Source: Enterobacter mori LMG 25706
GTDB taxonomy: Bacteria; Pseudomonadota; Gammaproteobacteria; Enterobacterales; Enterobacteriaceae
Length of the DNA: 64,000 nucleotides
Assembly (NCBI RefSeq): GCF_000211415.1
Contig: NZ_GL890776.1
Span: 536,811-600,810, forward strand
Direction: 5' to 3'
Under the pieces are notes generated by a model. The model was not told where the DNA came from. It did not search any database and saw nothing but the letters and a program-made list of their open reading frames with translations. The position numbers were made by a program, and so were the translations under genes. Each line of letters starts with the position of its first letter. The stretch's first letter is position 1. Shown in pieces: positions 53,429 through 61,928 of this stretch.

Positions 53429-54631
53429 ATGAAAAAGCAAATTCTAATTGTGGGCAGCGGCTTTTCCGGTATGTGGGCGGCGGTCAGTGCCGCTCGCCTG
53501 TCGGCGCTGGAAGGAAAAGATAATCTTAAGATTGCCGTGCTGGCACCTGTTCCTGAGCTGCGCGTTCGCCCACGCTTCTATGAAGAAAAGGTATCAACGC
53601 TGGTCGCGCCATTGACCGAACTGTTCGCTGAGCTGGATATTGAATTCATTACCGGGCGTGCGGAACATATTGATACTGATGCAAAAAGGGTAACATGGCG
53701 GGATAATCAGGGGATAACATCCTCGGTGACTTACGAACGTTTAGTGCTGGCAACGGGTAGCCAGACCAAACGGCTTTCCATTGCCGGGCTTGCCGAATAC
53801 GCCTTTGATATCGACCAACTGGAATCGGCGCTGAGATTTGAGCAGCACCTGGATTCACTGACTGCGCGCCCTGACTCCTCAGAACGTAACACCGTTGTGG
53901 TCTGCGGCGGCGGCTTCACCGGCATTGAGCTGGCGACCGAACTCCCTGCCCGGCTTCGTTCTCGATTAGGTGAAGATACCAGGATTAAAATAATCGTAGT
54001 TGAACGCGGTGCAGTTATCGGTGGACGTTATAGCGAAGCCTTGCGTAAAACCATTGAAGACGCAAGCCGCGAGCTGGGCGTTGAATGGCGTCTTAACAGT
54101 GAAGTGGAAGCCATCGACGCAAACGGCGTTACCCTAAAAAATGGTGAACGTATTGCCGCCTCCACCGTGGTCTGGACGGCAGGTGTCGAGGCCAACTCCC
54201 TCAGCCAGCAGATTGACGGCGAACGTGACAACCAGGGGCGACTTATCGTTACCGAGTCGTTGCAGGTTCCAGCCCATCCAGACATTTATGCAACGGGCGA
54301 CATGGCTCACGCCAAAACAGACGATGCGGGCAACACTGCGCTGATGACCTGTCAGCACGCGATCCAGCTTGGAAAATTTGCCGGACACAACGCGGCAGCC
54401 AGCCTGCTAAACATCGCGCCATATCCTTATCGTCAGGTGAATTATGTTACCTGCCTGGATTTAGGCGCGTGGGGCGCGGTCTATACCGAGGGCTGGGAAC
54501 AGGCTGTCAAATCCGTCCGCGAGGAGGCGAAGAAGATCAAAATCGCCATCACGAACGAGCTGATTTATCCGCCAGCAGCAGACAAAACGGTCGCATTTGC
54601 CGCCGCCGATCCGCTGGCGAAATTCGTTTAG
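53429..54631 (+). CDS. NADH dehydrogenase-like FAD-dependent oxidoreductase
   Basis: A 400-residue two-dinucleotide-domain flavoprotein of the type II NADH dehydrogenase group. The FAD motif is ILIVGSGFSGMWAAVSAARL at the N terminus, the NAD motif is VVVCGGGFTGIELATELPAR (about residues 155-174), and the second FAD motif is HPDIYATGDMAHAKT (about residues 288-302). No membrane segment or C-terminal amphipathic anchor is obvious, and no catalytic CxxC is seen. It probably moves electrons from NAD(P)H to a quinone or small acceptor. It is divergent from the Rrf2 regulator with a shared palindrome, and ends at a strong terminator. Confidence 0.85.
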   Translation: MKKQILIVGSGFSGMWAAVSAARLSALEGKDNLKIAVLAPVPELRVRPRFYEEKVSTLVAPLTELFAELDIEFITGRAEHIDTDAKRVTWRDNQGITSSVTYERLVLATGSQTKRLSIAGLAEYAFDIDQLESALRFEQHLDSLTARPDSSERNTVVVCGGGFTGIELATELPARLRSRLGEDTRIKIIVVERGAVIGGRYSEALRKTIEDASRELGVEWRLNSEVEAIDANGVTLKNGERIAASTVVWTAGVEANSLSQQIDGERDNQGRLIVTESLQVPAHPDIYATGDMAHAKTDDAGNTALMTCQHAIQLGKFAGHNAAASLLNIAPYPYRQVNYVTCLDLGAWGAVYTEGWEQAVKSVREEAKKIKIAITNELIYPPAADKTVAFAAADPLAKFV

Positions 54632-54643
54632 CCTCATTGCCAT

Positions 54644-54668
54644 CGCCCCGCTAACGGGGCGTTTTTAT
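54644..54668 (+). terminator. Rho-independent terminator
   Basis: CGCCCCG (54644-54650) pairs with CGGGGCG (54655-54661) over CTAA and is followed by TTTTTATTTT. It ends the flavoprotein transcript and isolates it from the following ABC operon. Confidence 0.9.
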
Positions 54669-54772
54669 TTTCAGTTTCCGGCAATCCTTATCTTAATTCC
54701 TTTGTTCCCTTGTTTTCCCCAGCGCCCGATGATGAATCCGACGCTAACAAGAAGATAACAAAGGAATTCACC

Positions 54773-56392
54773 ATGCAAACCCCATTTCGTCTGCCACTGC
54801 TGACGGCGCTGATTCTGGCGACAACAACAGCCTGGGCAGCAGAAGCGCCCGTCAAAGGCGGCACGCTGATCTATCTGGAGCAACAGGCGCACACTAACCT
54901 CTACCCGCCCGCCGGCGGCTTCTACCCGAACGGCGGCATCCTGAACCAAATCACCGACAAGCTGACGTGGCAGAACCCGAAAACGCTGCAGGTGGAACCC
55001 TGGGTGGCAGAAAGCTGGACCACCAACGCCGATAAAACCGAATACACCTTTAAGCTTCGGCCCGGCATCACCTTCTCCGACGGCACGCCGCTGGACGCCA
55101 GCGCCGTAGCGAAAAATTTTGATACCTACGGTTTAGGCAATAAGGCGCAGCGCCTGCCGGTGTCAGAAGTGATCAATAACTACGATCGTAGCGAAGTCAT
55201 CGACCCGCTGACCGTGAAGTTCTACTTCAAAAAACCATCGCCGGGGTTTCTGCAGGGCACTGCCACCATTGGCTCAGGTTTGGTCTCGCTCAGCACGCTG
55301 AAGCGCAACTTCGAAGAGCTGGGTGATGCCCGCCACATCGTTGGCTCTGGGCCGTTTGTGGTTAAAGACGAAAAGCTCGGGCGCGAAGTGACGCTGGAAG
55401 CCCGCAAAGACTACCAGTGGGGACCGAAAAACCTGGCGCAACAGGGGCCAGCGAATCTCGACGGCATCAAGTTTATCGTCACCCAGGAGGACAGCGTGCG
55501 CGTCGGCGCTCTGCTGGCGGGTCAGGCCGACTTTATTCGCCAGGTGCAGGCGTATGACGAAAAGCAGGCGACCGATCAGGGCTATAAAATCTATGCAGCG
55601 CCTACGCGCGGGGTAAACGACAGCATCAGCTTCCGCCCGGATAACCCACTGGTCTCCGATATCCGCGTGCGCCAGGCACTGCTGCATGCCACCAATGCCA
55701 AACAGGTGGTCGAGACCCTCTTTTCGCCTAACTACCCACAGGCGAAGTCGGTGATTGCCGATTCCGCCGCTGGCTTTGTCGATCTCAGCGATAAATTGAC
55801 CTTTGACCCGGCTAAAGCCAACCGGCTGCTGGACGAGGCGGGCTGGAAAGCGGGAAGCGACGGGATCCGCGCAAAAGACGGTCAACGTCTGGCATTGACG
55901 GTATATGAATCCCTGCCGCAGCCGCAAAACAAAGAGGTGCTGCAGCTGGTTGCCCAGCAGTGGCGACAGGTGGGCGTGGCGCTGAGCGTCAAAGCCGGTG
56001 ACGCAGGCAGCCGCACGCTGGATAACCTTGACCCGCTGAAAACCCCGCTGACCGTCTCCGAAGTGGGCCGCGCCGATCCGGACGTGGTGAAAAGCATGTT
56101 CTACCCCGCTAACCGCGACGCGCTGCTGCAAAAAGGCGGCTCCAGCGACAAGGTCAAAAACTTCCGTGACGACAAGCTGAATGAACTGCTGGTGAACATT
56201 TCGGCTGAGGTCAATCCACAAAAACGCCTGCAGCTGACGGGAGACGCCCAGCGCTATCTTCTGGACAACGCCTACGTCATTCCGATTTTCGAGGAGCCGC
56301 AGGTCTTTGCCGGTGCGCCGTGGTTAAAAGGTGTGAATTTTGAAGCGGTTGGCCGCCCGTCGTTCTACGGCGCGTGGATTGAGAAACACTGA
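54773..56392 (+). CDS. Peptide-type ABC transporter substrate-binding protein (KPN_01854-like)
   Basis: A 539-residue class C (SBP_bac_5) solute-binding protein. The signal peptide is PLLTALILATTTAWAAEA, followed by GGTLIYLEQQAHTNLYPPAG and FYPNGGILNQITDKLTW, then the family motif YTFKLRPGITFSDGTPLDAS. I chose the ATG at 54773, with AAAGGAATTCACC before it. I associate this protein with the KPN_01854 family, which travels with a luciferase-like monooxygenase and CMD/peroxidase proteins. It is the first gene of a six-gene operon. The ligand is unknown; the family fold suggests a peptide or similar compound. Confidence 0.85.
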   Translation: MQTPFRLPLLTALILATTTAWAAEAPVKGGTLIYLEQQAHTNLYPPAGGFYPNGGILNQITDKLTWQNPKTLQVEPWVAESWTTNADKTEYTFKLRPGITFSDGTPLDASAVAKNFDTYGLGNKAQRLPVSEVINNYDRSEVIDPLTVKFYFKKPSPGFLQGTATIGSGLVSLSTLKRNFEELGDARHIVGSGPFVVKDEKLGREVTLEARKDYQWGPKNLAQQGPANLDGIKFIVTQEDSVRVGALLAGQADFIRQVQAYDEKQATDQGYKIYAAPTRGVNDSISFRPDNPLVSDIRVRQALLHATNAKQVVETLFSPNYPQAKSVIADSAAGFVDLSDKLTFDPAKANRLLDEAGWKAGSDGIRAKDGQRLALTVYESLPQPQNKEVLQLVAQQWRQVGVALSVKAGDAGSRTLDNLDPLKTPLTVSEVGRADPDVVKSMFYPANRDALLQKGGSSDKVKNFRDDKLNELLVNISAEVNPQKRLQLTGDAQRYLLDNAYVIPIFEEPQVFAGAPWLKGVNFEAVGRPSFYGAWIEKH

Positions 56393-56402
56393 GGAGCTGA
56401 CG

Positions 56403-57347
56403 ATGCGCCACGCACTTCTTCAACGTCTTGGGCACGGCCTGCTGGTATTGTGGGCTGCCTTTACCCTTTCGTTCGTGTTGCTCCAGGTACTGCCGGGTGA
56501 CGCGGTGCTGATCAAATTTCAGAACCCGGATCTGGGACTAAGCCCTGCACAAATCGAGGAAATGCGCGTGGCGTACGGCGCGGACAGCCCGCTCTGGCAG
56601 CAATATTTTCATACGCTGCTGGCTATGCTGCACGGTGATTTCGGCTACTCCTTGCAGGCTGGCGTACCGGTTAGCGAGCTGATTGCCAGCAACCTGCCGG
56701 ACACCCTGAGCCTCGCTCTGCCCGCGTTTGTGCTCGCGGTCCTGCTGGCGTTTACGCTGGCCTTTGCCTCCCGCCTGCCGGGTCTGCGCTGGCTGAGTAA
56801 TACCCTTCAGTCTCTGCCGGTCCTGTTTATCTCATTACCAACGTTCTGGCTGGGGATTGCTCTCATCCAGCTCTTTTCTTTTCAGCTGCGGCTGATCCCG
56901 GTGATTAACCCGACGCCGCTGCAGGGGCTGATCCTGCCGATCGTCACCGTCGCCATCCCGATCTCCGCCCCGCTGGCGCAGATTCTGATGCGCACTCTCG
57001 ACCAGGTGGCGGCGCAGCCGTTTGTCGCCGTCGCCCGGGCCAAAGGGCTGAGCGAAACCGCCGTCCTGTGGCGTCACGTCACCGGTAACGCCCTGCTGCC
57101 GGTCCTGAACATTGCCGGGTTGCTGCTGGGCGAACTGATTGCCGGGGCGTTGATCACCGAAACGGTTTTCGGCCGCAGCGGGCTGGGACAGCTGACCCAG
57201 CAGGCGGTGAATAACCAGGATATCGCCGTGCTTCAGGCCGTGGTGATGATTTCTGCGCTCGGTTTTGTGCTGATTAACCTGATGGTGGATCTGCTGATGC
57301 CGCTCTTCGATCCACGCCTGCAAACTGTTACCGGAGGTGCCTCATGA
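56403..57347 (+). CDS. ABC transporter permease (DppB-type)
   Basis: A 314-residue permease with six membrane segments: VLWAAFTLSFVLLQVLPGDA at the start, QSLPVLFISLPTFWLGIALI, and ITETVFGRSGLGQLTQQAVN. The EAA-like loop is AQPFVAVARAKGLSETAVLW. The ATG at 56403 follows GAGGAG; the open frame upstream overlaps the binding-protein gene and is not coding. It pairs with the next permease; their genes overlap by four bases. Confidence 0.9.
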   Translation: MRHALLQRLGHGLLVLWAAFTLSFVLLQVLPGDAVLIKFQNPDLGLSPAQIEEMRVAYGADSPLWQQYFHTLLAMLHGDFGYSLQAGVPVSELIASNLPDTLSLALPAFVLAVLLAFTLAFASRLPGLRWLSNTLQSLPVLFISLPTFWLGIALIQLFSFQLRLIPVINPTPLQGLILPIVTVAIPISAPLAQILMRTLDQVAAQPFVAVARAKGLSETAVLWRHVTGNALLPVLNIAGLLLGELIAGALITETVFGRSGLGQLTQQAVNNQDIAVLQAVVMISALGFVLINLMVDLLMPLFDPRLQTVTGGAS

Positions 57348-58195
57348 GTCTGGTCGATTACGCTGCCGCCGCGCGCAAACGCGTCCCGACGTGGCAAGGG
57401 CTGCAGTGGCAGCCGGGACTCTGGCTGGCCTGGGCGGTCATTATCGCCGCCGCGCTCGCCGCCGTTGCGCCGGGTCTGTTTACCCACTACAGCCCGATTG
57501 AAGGGATTGCCGGGGCGCAGCGTCTGGCTCCGCAGGCCGATCACTGGCTGGGTACCGATCAGCTTGGCCGCGACGTGTACGCCCGCATTGTTTACGGCTC
57601 GTCGCATTCGCTGAGCGCCGCGCTGGCCGCCGTCACCATGGGGCTGCTGGTCGGCACCGGGCTGGGCGTGGTAGCCGGGGCGTTCGCCGGGCGCGTCGAA
57701 TCTCTGCTGATGCGTTTTGTTGACGTATTGCTGTCAATTCCGTCCCTGCTGCTTTCCCTGACCGTGATCATCCTGCTCGGTTTTGGCACCGTCAACGCCG
57801 CCATCGCCGTGGGCGTCGCCTCGATTGCCAGCTTTGCCCGCCTGGCGCGCGGTGAAGTCGTGCGCATCCGTCACACGGATTACGTCGAAGCGGCGTACGG
57901 CAGCGGCGGAACGTTCTTCGCCGTGCTGTGGCGACACATTCTGCCCAACTCGTTAACCGCCGTCCTCGCCTTCGCCACGCTGCAGTTTGGTCAGGCTATC
58001 CTGGCGCTGTCCACGCTGAGCTTCCTCGGTTATGGCACTCCGCCCCCCATTCCGGAATGGGGTTTACTGATTGCCGAAGGCCGTAACTATCTCTCAACCG
58101 CCTGGTGGTTAACCACCTTCCCCGGCGTGGTGGTCATCGCCGTGGTGCTGGCCACCAACCGTATCAGCCAGCAGTTTAGCGGAGGTCGCTCATGA
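57344..58195 (+). CDS. ABC transporter permease (DppC-type)
   Basis: A 283-residue permease with the DppC hallmarks HWLGTDQLGRDVYARIVYGS, the EAA loop YVEAAYGSGGTFFAVLWRHI and the Pro-rich FLGYGTPPPIPEWGLLIAEG. It has about six membrane segments. It overlaps both neighbours by four bases (ATGA), so the permeases and ATPase are made in step. Confidence 0.9.
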   Translation: MSLVDYAAAARKRVPTWQGLQWQPGLWLAWAVIIAAALAAVAPGLFTHYSPIEGIAGAQRLAPQADHWLGTDQLGRDVYARIVYGSSHSLSAALAAVTMGLLVGTGLGVVAGAFAGRVESLLMRFVDVLLSIPSLLLSLTVIILLGFGTVNAAIAVGVASIASFARLARGEVVRIRHTDYVEAAYGSGGTFFAVLWRHILPNSLTAVLAFATLQFGQAILALSTLSFLGYGTPPPIPEWGLLIAEGRNYLSTAWWLTTFPGVVVIAVVLATNRISQQFSGGRS

Positions 58196-59799
58196 CCGTT
58201 CTCTCAGTGGAAAATTTGACGATTAGCTACCGCACCGCTCGCCAGTGGCAAGAGGTGGTGCATAACGTCAGCTTTACCCTCAAACGGGGGGAAATGCTGG
58301 CGTTTGTGGGCGAGTCAGGATCCGGTAAAACGAGCACTGCACAGGCGATCATGGGGTTGCTGGCTGACAACGCCCGGCGTGATGCGGGCAAAATCATCCT
58401 CAACGGCGAGGAGATAAGCCAGTGGTCAGCTAAACGTCTCGATACCCTTCGTGGTGCGCGGATTAGCCTCGTCCCGCAGGATCCGGGTAATTCCCTCAAC
58501 CCGGTGAAAACCATCGGTGCGCAGGTGGGTGAAATAATTGAACTACACCAAAAAGTGACCCACGCCCAGCGTCATGAACAGGTGCTCGCCCTGCTGACTA
58601 AAGTGGGGTTGAGCCACCCCGAACAGCGCATGAAACAGTATCCTCATCAGCTCTCCGGCGGTATGAAACAGCGCGTGTTGATTGCCATCGCCATTGCCCT
58701 GCGACCGGACGTGATCGTTGCCGACGAGCCGACCAGCGCGCTGGATGTGACGGTGCAAAAGCGCATTCTGGATCTGCTGGACGCCCTTCGCCGGGAGTCC
58801 GGTACCGCCGTACTGTTTGTAACACATGACCTGGCGCTGGCCGCACAGCGCGCCGACAGGCTGCTGGTGTTCCGCCACGGTGAAGTGCAGGAGCACGGCG
58901 CGACCGTTGATATCGCCCGCGCCCCGCAGCATGCCTATACCCGCCAGCTGTTAAGCGATTTACAGGGGCAGCGCCTGACTATCGCGCCGGTCTCGGGACG
59001 TCCGCTGGCCTCGCCTGCCATTCGCGCGCTGTCCATCAGCAAGCAGTTCTCGTTGGGTAAAGGGCATCAGCTGCAGGCGCTGGACGACGTCAGTTTTGAC
59101 GTCACGCGCGGCAGCACGCACGCGTTAGTCGGCGAATCGGGATCGGGAAAAACCACCCTTGCCCGCATTTTGCTCGGGTTTGAGCAGGCGGACAGCGGGC
59201 GGGTGATTATCGATGATATTGATGCCACTACGCTCAGCCGGGAGGCGCGTCGACAGCTGCGTCAGAAGATCCAGTTCGTCTACCAGAACCCGTTTGCCTC
59301 GCTCGATCCGCATCAGTCGCTGTTTGAGATTATTGAAGAGCCGTTGAAAAATTTCGCCCGTCTCAATAAAGCGGAGCGTAGGACCCGCGTGGAGACGGTT
59401 GCGCAGCGGGTGGCTCTGCCGCTTGACGTGCTGGGGCGTACGGCGCGGGAACTCTCCGGTGGCCAGCGCCAGCGCGTGGCCATTGCCCGGGCGCTGATCC
59501 TGGAGCCGACCCTTATCGTTCTGGATGAAGCTACTTCCGCGCTGGACGTTACCGTGCAGGCGCAAATTCTGGCGCTTCTCCAGCAGCTGCAGCAACAGCT
59601 TGGGCTGACCTATCTCTTTATCACACACGATCTGGCAACGGTTCGCCGCATAGCCCACACCGTCACCGTGCTGCAGGGCGGTAAAGTCATCGAGCATGGC
59701 GCCGTTGAGACGTTGTTCAACGCCCCGCAGAACGACTATACCCGCGAACTGATCGACGCTATTCCCCATTTTTCACCCGCTACGGAGGAGTTCGCATGA
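58192..59799 (+). CDS. Tandem ABC transporter ATP-binding protein (DppD-DppF fusion type)
   Basis: A 535-residue protein with two oligopeptide-type ATPase domains in one chain, like GsiA or YejF. Domain 1 has GESGSGKTSTAQAIM, QLSGGMKQRVLIAIAIAL and VIVADEPTSALDVT. Domain 2, from about residue 275, has GESGSGKTTLARILL, ELSGGQRQRVAIARALI and LIVLDEATSALDVT. Domain 2 carries EA instead of EP after Walker B. It energises the two permeases and overlaps the LLM gene by four bases. Confidence 0.91.
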   Translation: MTVLSVENLTISYRTARQWQEVVHNVSFTLKRGEMLAFVGESGSGKTSTAQAIMGLLADNARRDAGKIILNGEEISQWSAKRLDTLRGARISLVPQDPGNSLNPVKTIGAQVGEIIELHQKVTHAQRHEQVLALLTKVGLSHPEQRMKQYPHQLSGGMKQRVLIAIAIALRPDVIVADEPTSALDVTVQKRILDLLDALRRESGTAVLFVTHDLALAAQRADRLLVFRHGEVQEHGATVDIARAPQHAYTRQLLSDLQGQRLTIAPVSGRPLASPAIRALSISKQFSLGKGHQLQALDDVSFDVTRGSTHALVGESGSGKTTLARILLGFEQADSGRVIIDDIDATTLSREARRQLRQKIQFVYQNPFASLDPHQSLFEIIEEPLKNFARLNKAERRTRVETVAQRVALPLDVLGRTARELSGGQRQRVAIARALILEPTLIVLDEATSALDVTVQAQILALLQQLQQQLGLTYLFITHDLATVRRIAHTVTVLQGGKVIEHGAVETLFNAPQNDYTRELIDAIPHFSPATEEFA

Positions 59800-60785
59800 C
59801 GCGAAAACGCCTGGGCTTTTTCACTCGCCTGCTTGACGACGCCACGCCAAAGGAGCGATATCGACTGGCAACCGAACAGATCCGCCACGCCGAACGCCAC
59901 GGTTTTGACAGCGCCTGGATTGCGCAGCATCACTTTCATGAAAACGAAGGCGGGCTGCCGTCGCCGCTGCTGTTTTTGGCACACGTTGCCGCACATACCG
60001 AAACCATCCGCCTGGGTACGGCCATCATTACCCTGCCGATGGAAAACCCGCTCCGCGTCGCAGAAGATGCCGCCGTGCTCGATTTACTCGCCAATGGACG
60101 TCTTGAAGTCGGTTTTGGTTCCGGCGGCACGCCGACCTCTTTTCTGCCCTTTGGCCTGACGTTTGAAGAACGCGGCGCGGTCTTCGCTGACCATTTGCAC
60201 GCGATCCAAAGCGCGTGGCGCGGGGATTCACTGACCCATCCGGATAACCACCTTTACCCGCCTGCGCCACAGCTGGCCGACCGTATCTGGATTGCCACGT
60301 TCTCCGTCGACGGTGCCGTGCGCGCCGCGCGGGCCGGTCATGGGCTGATGCTGTCTCGTACCCAGCCTCGCCCCGCTGAACAGTTAGATTTAACGCTCGA
60401 CCAAATCCAAAACCCGATTGTTGACGCCTATCTTGACGCGCTACCCGCCGGTATCGCGCCACGGATCCTGGCCTCACGTACGGCGTTCGTCGCCGACAGC
60501 GATGACTATGCGCTGAAGGTGGCCACGCCGGGCCTAACCCGACAGGCGCAGCAGCATCGCGCGGCGGGACACAGGGTAACAGGTGACACCGTCACGGATT
60601 ATCGCAGACAGTTCGATGCACATATCGGGTCGCCGGAAACGGTACTGAACTCGCTTAAAGCGGACGGCATCCTGGCGCGCGCCACGGATATCTCATTCCA
60701 GGTGCATTCGGTAGAACCTTCGCACCGGGACACCCTACGATCGATTGAATTGATTGCAGAACACATCGCCCCCCACATTGTTTGA
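59796..60785 (+). CDS. LLM-type FMN-dependent monooxygenase (KPN_01858-like)
   Basis: A 329-residue luciferase-like monooxygenase with a TIM-barrel pattern. It starts KRLGFFTRLLDDATPKERYR, then FDSAWIAQHHFHENEGGLPS, TIRLGTAIITLPMENPLRVA and VLDLLANGRLEVGFGSGGTP, all typical LLM family strands. It would use reduced FMN from a separate reductase and O2 to oxidise the substrate. Its gene overlaps the ATPase gene by four bases, so it is part of the transport operon, and the imported compound is probably its substrate. I associate it with the putative KPN_01858 monooxygenase family. Confidence 0.86.
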   Translation: MTRKRLGFFTRLLDDATPKERYRLATEQIRHAERHGFDSAWIAQHHFHENEGGLPSPLLFLAHVAAHTETIRLGTAIITLPMENPLRVAEDAAVLDLLANGRLEVGFGSGGTPTSFLPFGLTFEERGAVFADHLHAIQSAWRGDSLTHPDNHLYPPAPQLADRIWIATFSVDGAVRAARAGHGLMLSRTQPRPAEQLDLTLDQIQNPIVDAYLDALPAGIAPRILASRTAFVADSDDYALKVATPGLTRQAQQHRAAGHRVTGDTVTDYRRQFDAHIGSPETVLNSLKADGILARATDISFQVHSVEPSHRDTLRSIELIAEHIAPHIV

Positions 60786-60795
60786 GGAGACACGT

Positions 60796-61887
60796 ATGGC
60801 TTTAAGTCAGGATATTCTCGCCGAACTGGCGGAAATCGTGCCCGGTTCGCCGCTGGCAGAGGCGCGGGCCACGCGGGACGCCGCCACACGCCACGCTCAG
60901 GGCAGTTATGAGATTTTATTCAGCCAGCAGGATGCAGCATTTGCGCTGGATGAACGCTTTGCCGTGGCGGCGAAGGTCGCAAAATGGCACAACTCAGAGG
61001 CGCTGGCGGCGCACTATGCCGGATTTGGGCTGGCCGATCCGACCTCCGGGCGCCTGACCGCTGCGCTGAACTTTCCCCGTCTGCTCACCTTCTCACCTGT
61101 CGACGCCACACCCGGTGCGTTACAGGCGCTTGTAAAGGCGGGATGGAGCAAAGACGGCATTGTCGCCCTTGCTCAGTTGATCGCCTTCGTCAGTTTCCAG
61201 AGCCGACTCATTGCCGGTCTGCGTTTACTGAATGATAAACCCATTGCGGCCAGCGATACGCCCGTCGTTGCGGGGGCATGGCACACCAACGCAGCCACTG
61301 CCACGGGTAAAGCGGCCCCCGTTGCGTTCACCCAGCAAGAGCTGGGCTGGGAGCCATGGATTGCCGCTAAACCTCTGGCAGAATTTAATGATGATGAAGT
61401 GACCATTCTCGCAAAATTTGGCCATACGGAATCTGACTATTTCCGCCTGCTGGGGCGCAACCTGCCGGTTCTGGAACAGCGCACGTTAACGGATAAAGGG
61501 ATTTTTTACACGCCGGGAGGATTACCGCGCGCTGAACGCGAACTGGCCGCGACGGTAGCCAGTAAAATCAACGGCTGCATTTACTGCGCATCTGTCCATG
61601 CGCGCAAAGCGAGCCAGCTGTCAAAGGACGACGGCGCGGTGGAAACCCTTCTGGCCGTCAGGCCGGGACGCGCCCTGAGCGAGGGGCAGTCTGCGCGCTG
61701 GCAGGCTGAAATCAACTATGCGGCGGCGCTGTCGGTCACGCCACCGGCCGCCACGCCGGGCCATCTGGCTGAGCTGGAAAAACAGAGACTGGATACGCTT
61801 GAACAGCTCGATCTGCTGCAATCCGCCGCGTTCTTTGCCTGGGCCAACCGTCTGATGTTGACCCTGGGCGAGCCCTGGCTTCCCTAA
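60796..61887 (+). CDS. Fused CMD-domain and alkylhydroperoxidase-domain protein
   Basis: A 363-residue protein that appears to join two proteins known separately elsewhere (as I recall, Avi_7170-type CMD protein and Avi_7169-type peroxidase). The N-terminal part (residues 1 to about 175) has the CMD helical pattern: DERFAVAAKVAKWHNSEALA, ALVKAGWSKDGIVALAQLIA and FVSFQSRLIAGLRLL. The C-terminal part (about 180-363) has the AhpD-like redox motif ASKINGCIYCASVHARKASQ, in which CIYC and the following His match the AhpD CxxC-x-x-x-H pattern. GAGGAG precedes the ATG at 60796. It is the last gene of the ABC-LLM operon and may clear a peroxide or handle the oxidised substrate. Confidence 0.84.
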   Translation: MALSQDILAELAEIVPGSPLAEARATRDAATRHAQGSYEILFSQQDAAFALDERFAVAAKVAKWHNSEALAAHYAGFGLADPTSGRLTAALNFPRLLTFSPVDATPGALQALVKAGWSKDGIVALAQLIAFVSFQSRLIAGLRLLNDKPIAASDTPVVAGAWHTNAATATGKAAPVAFTQQELGWEPWIAAKPLAEFNDDEVTILAKFGHTESDYFRLLGRNLPVLEQRTLTDKGIFYTPGGLPRAERELAATVASKINGCIYCASVHARKASQLSKDDGAVETLLAVRPGRALSEGQSARWQAEINYAAALSVTPPAATPGHLAELEKQRLDTLEQLDLLQSAAFFAWANRLMLTLGEPWLP

Positions 61888-61928
61888 AAAAATCAGGCCA
61901 GCGCCCGCGCGTTGGCCTGACGCTTTTT
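61885..61928. terminator. Bidirectional intrinsic terminator
   Basis: TCAGGCCAGCGC (61893-61904) pairs with GCGTTGGCCTGA (61909-61920), 12 bp with one G-T pair and a CCGC loop. It is flanked by AAAAAAA on the left and TTTTT on the right, so it works on both strands. It covers the araJ stop and last codons and ends the CMD/peroxidase operon. Confidence 0.88.

Noticed and set aside
55274-56221. 315-codon ORF opposite the substrate-binding protein
   Set aside because: Antisense shadow; the sense strand has a clear SBP family protein.
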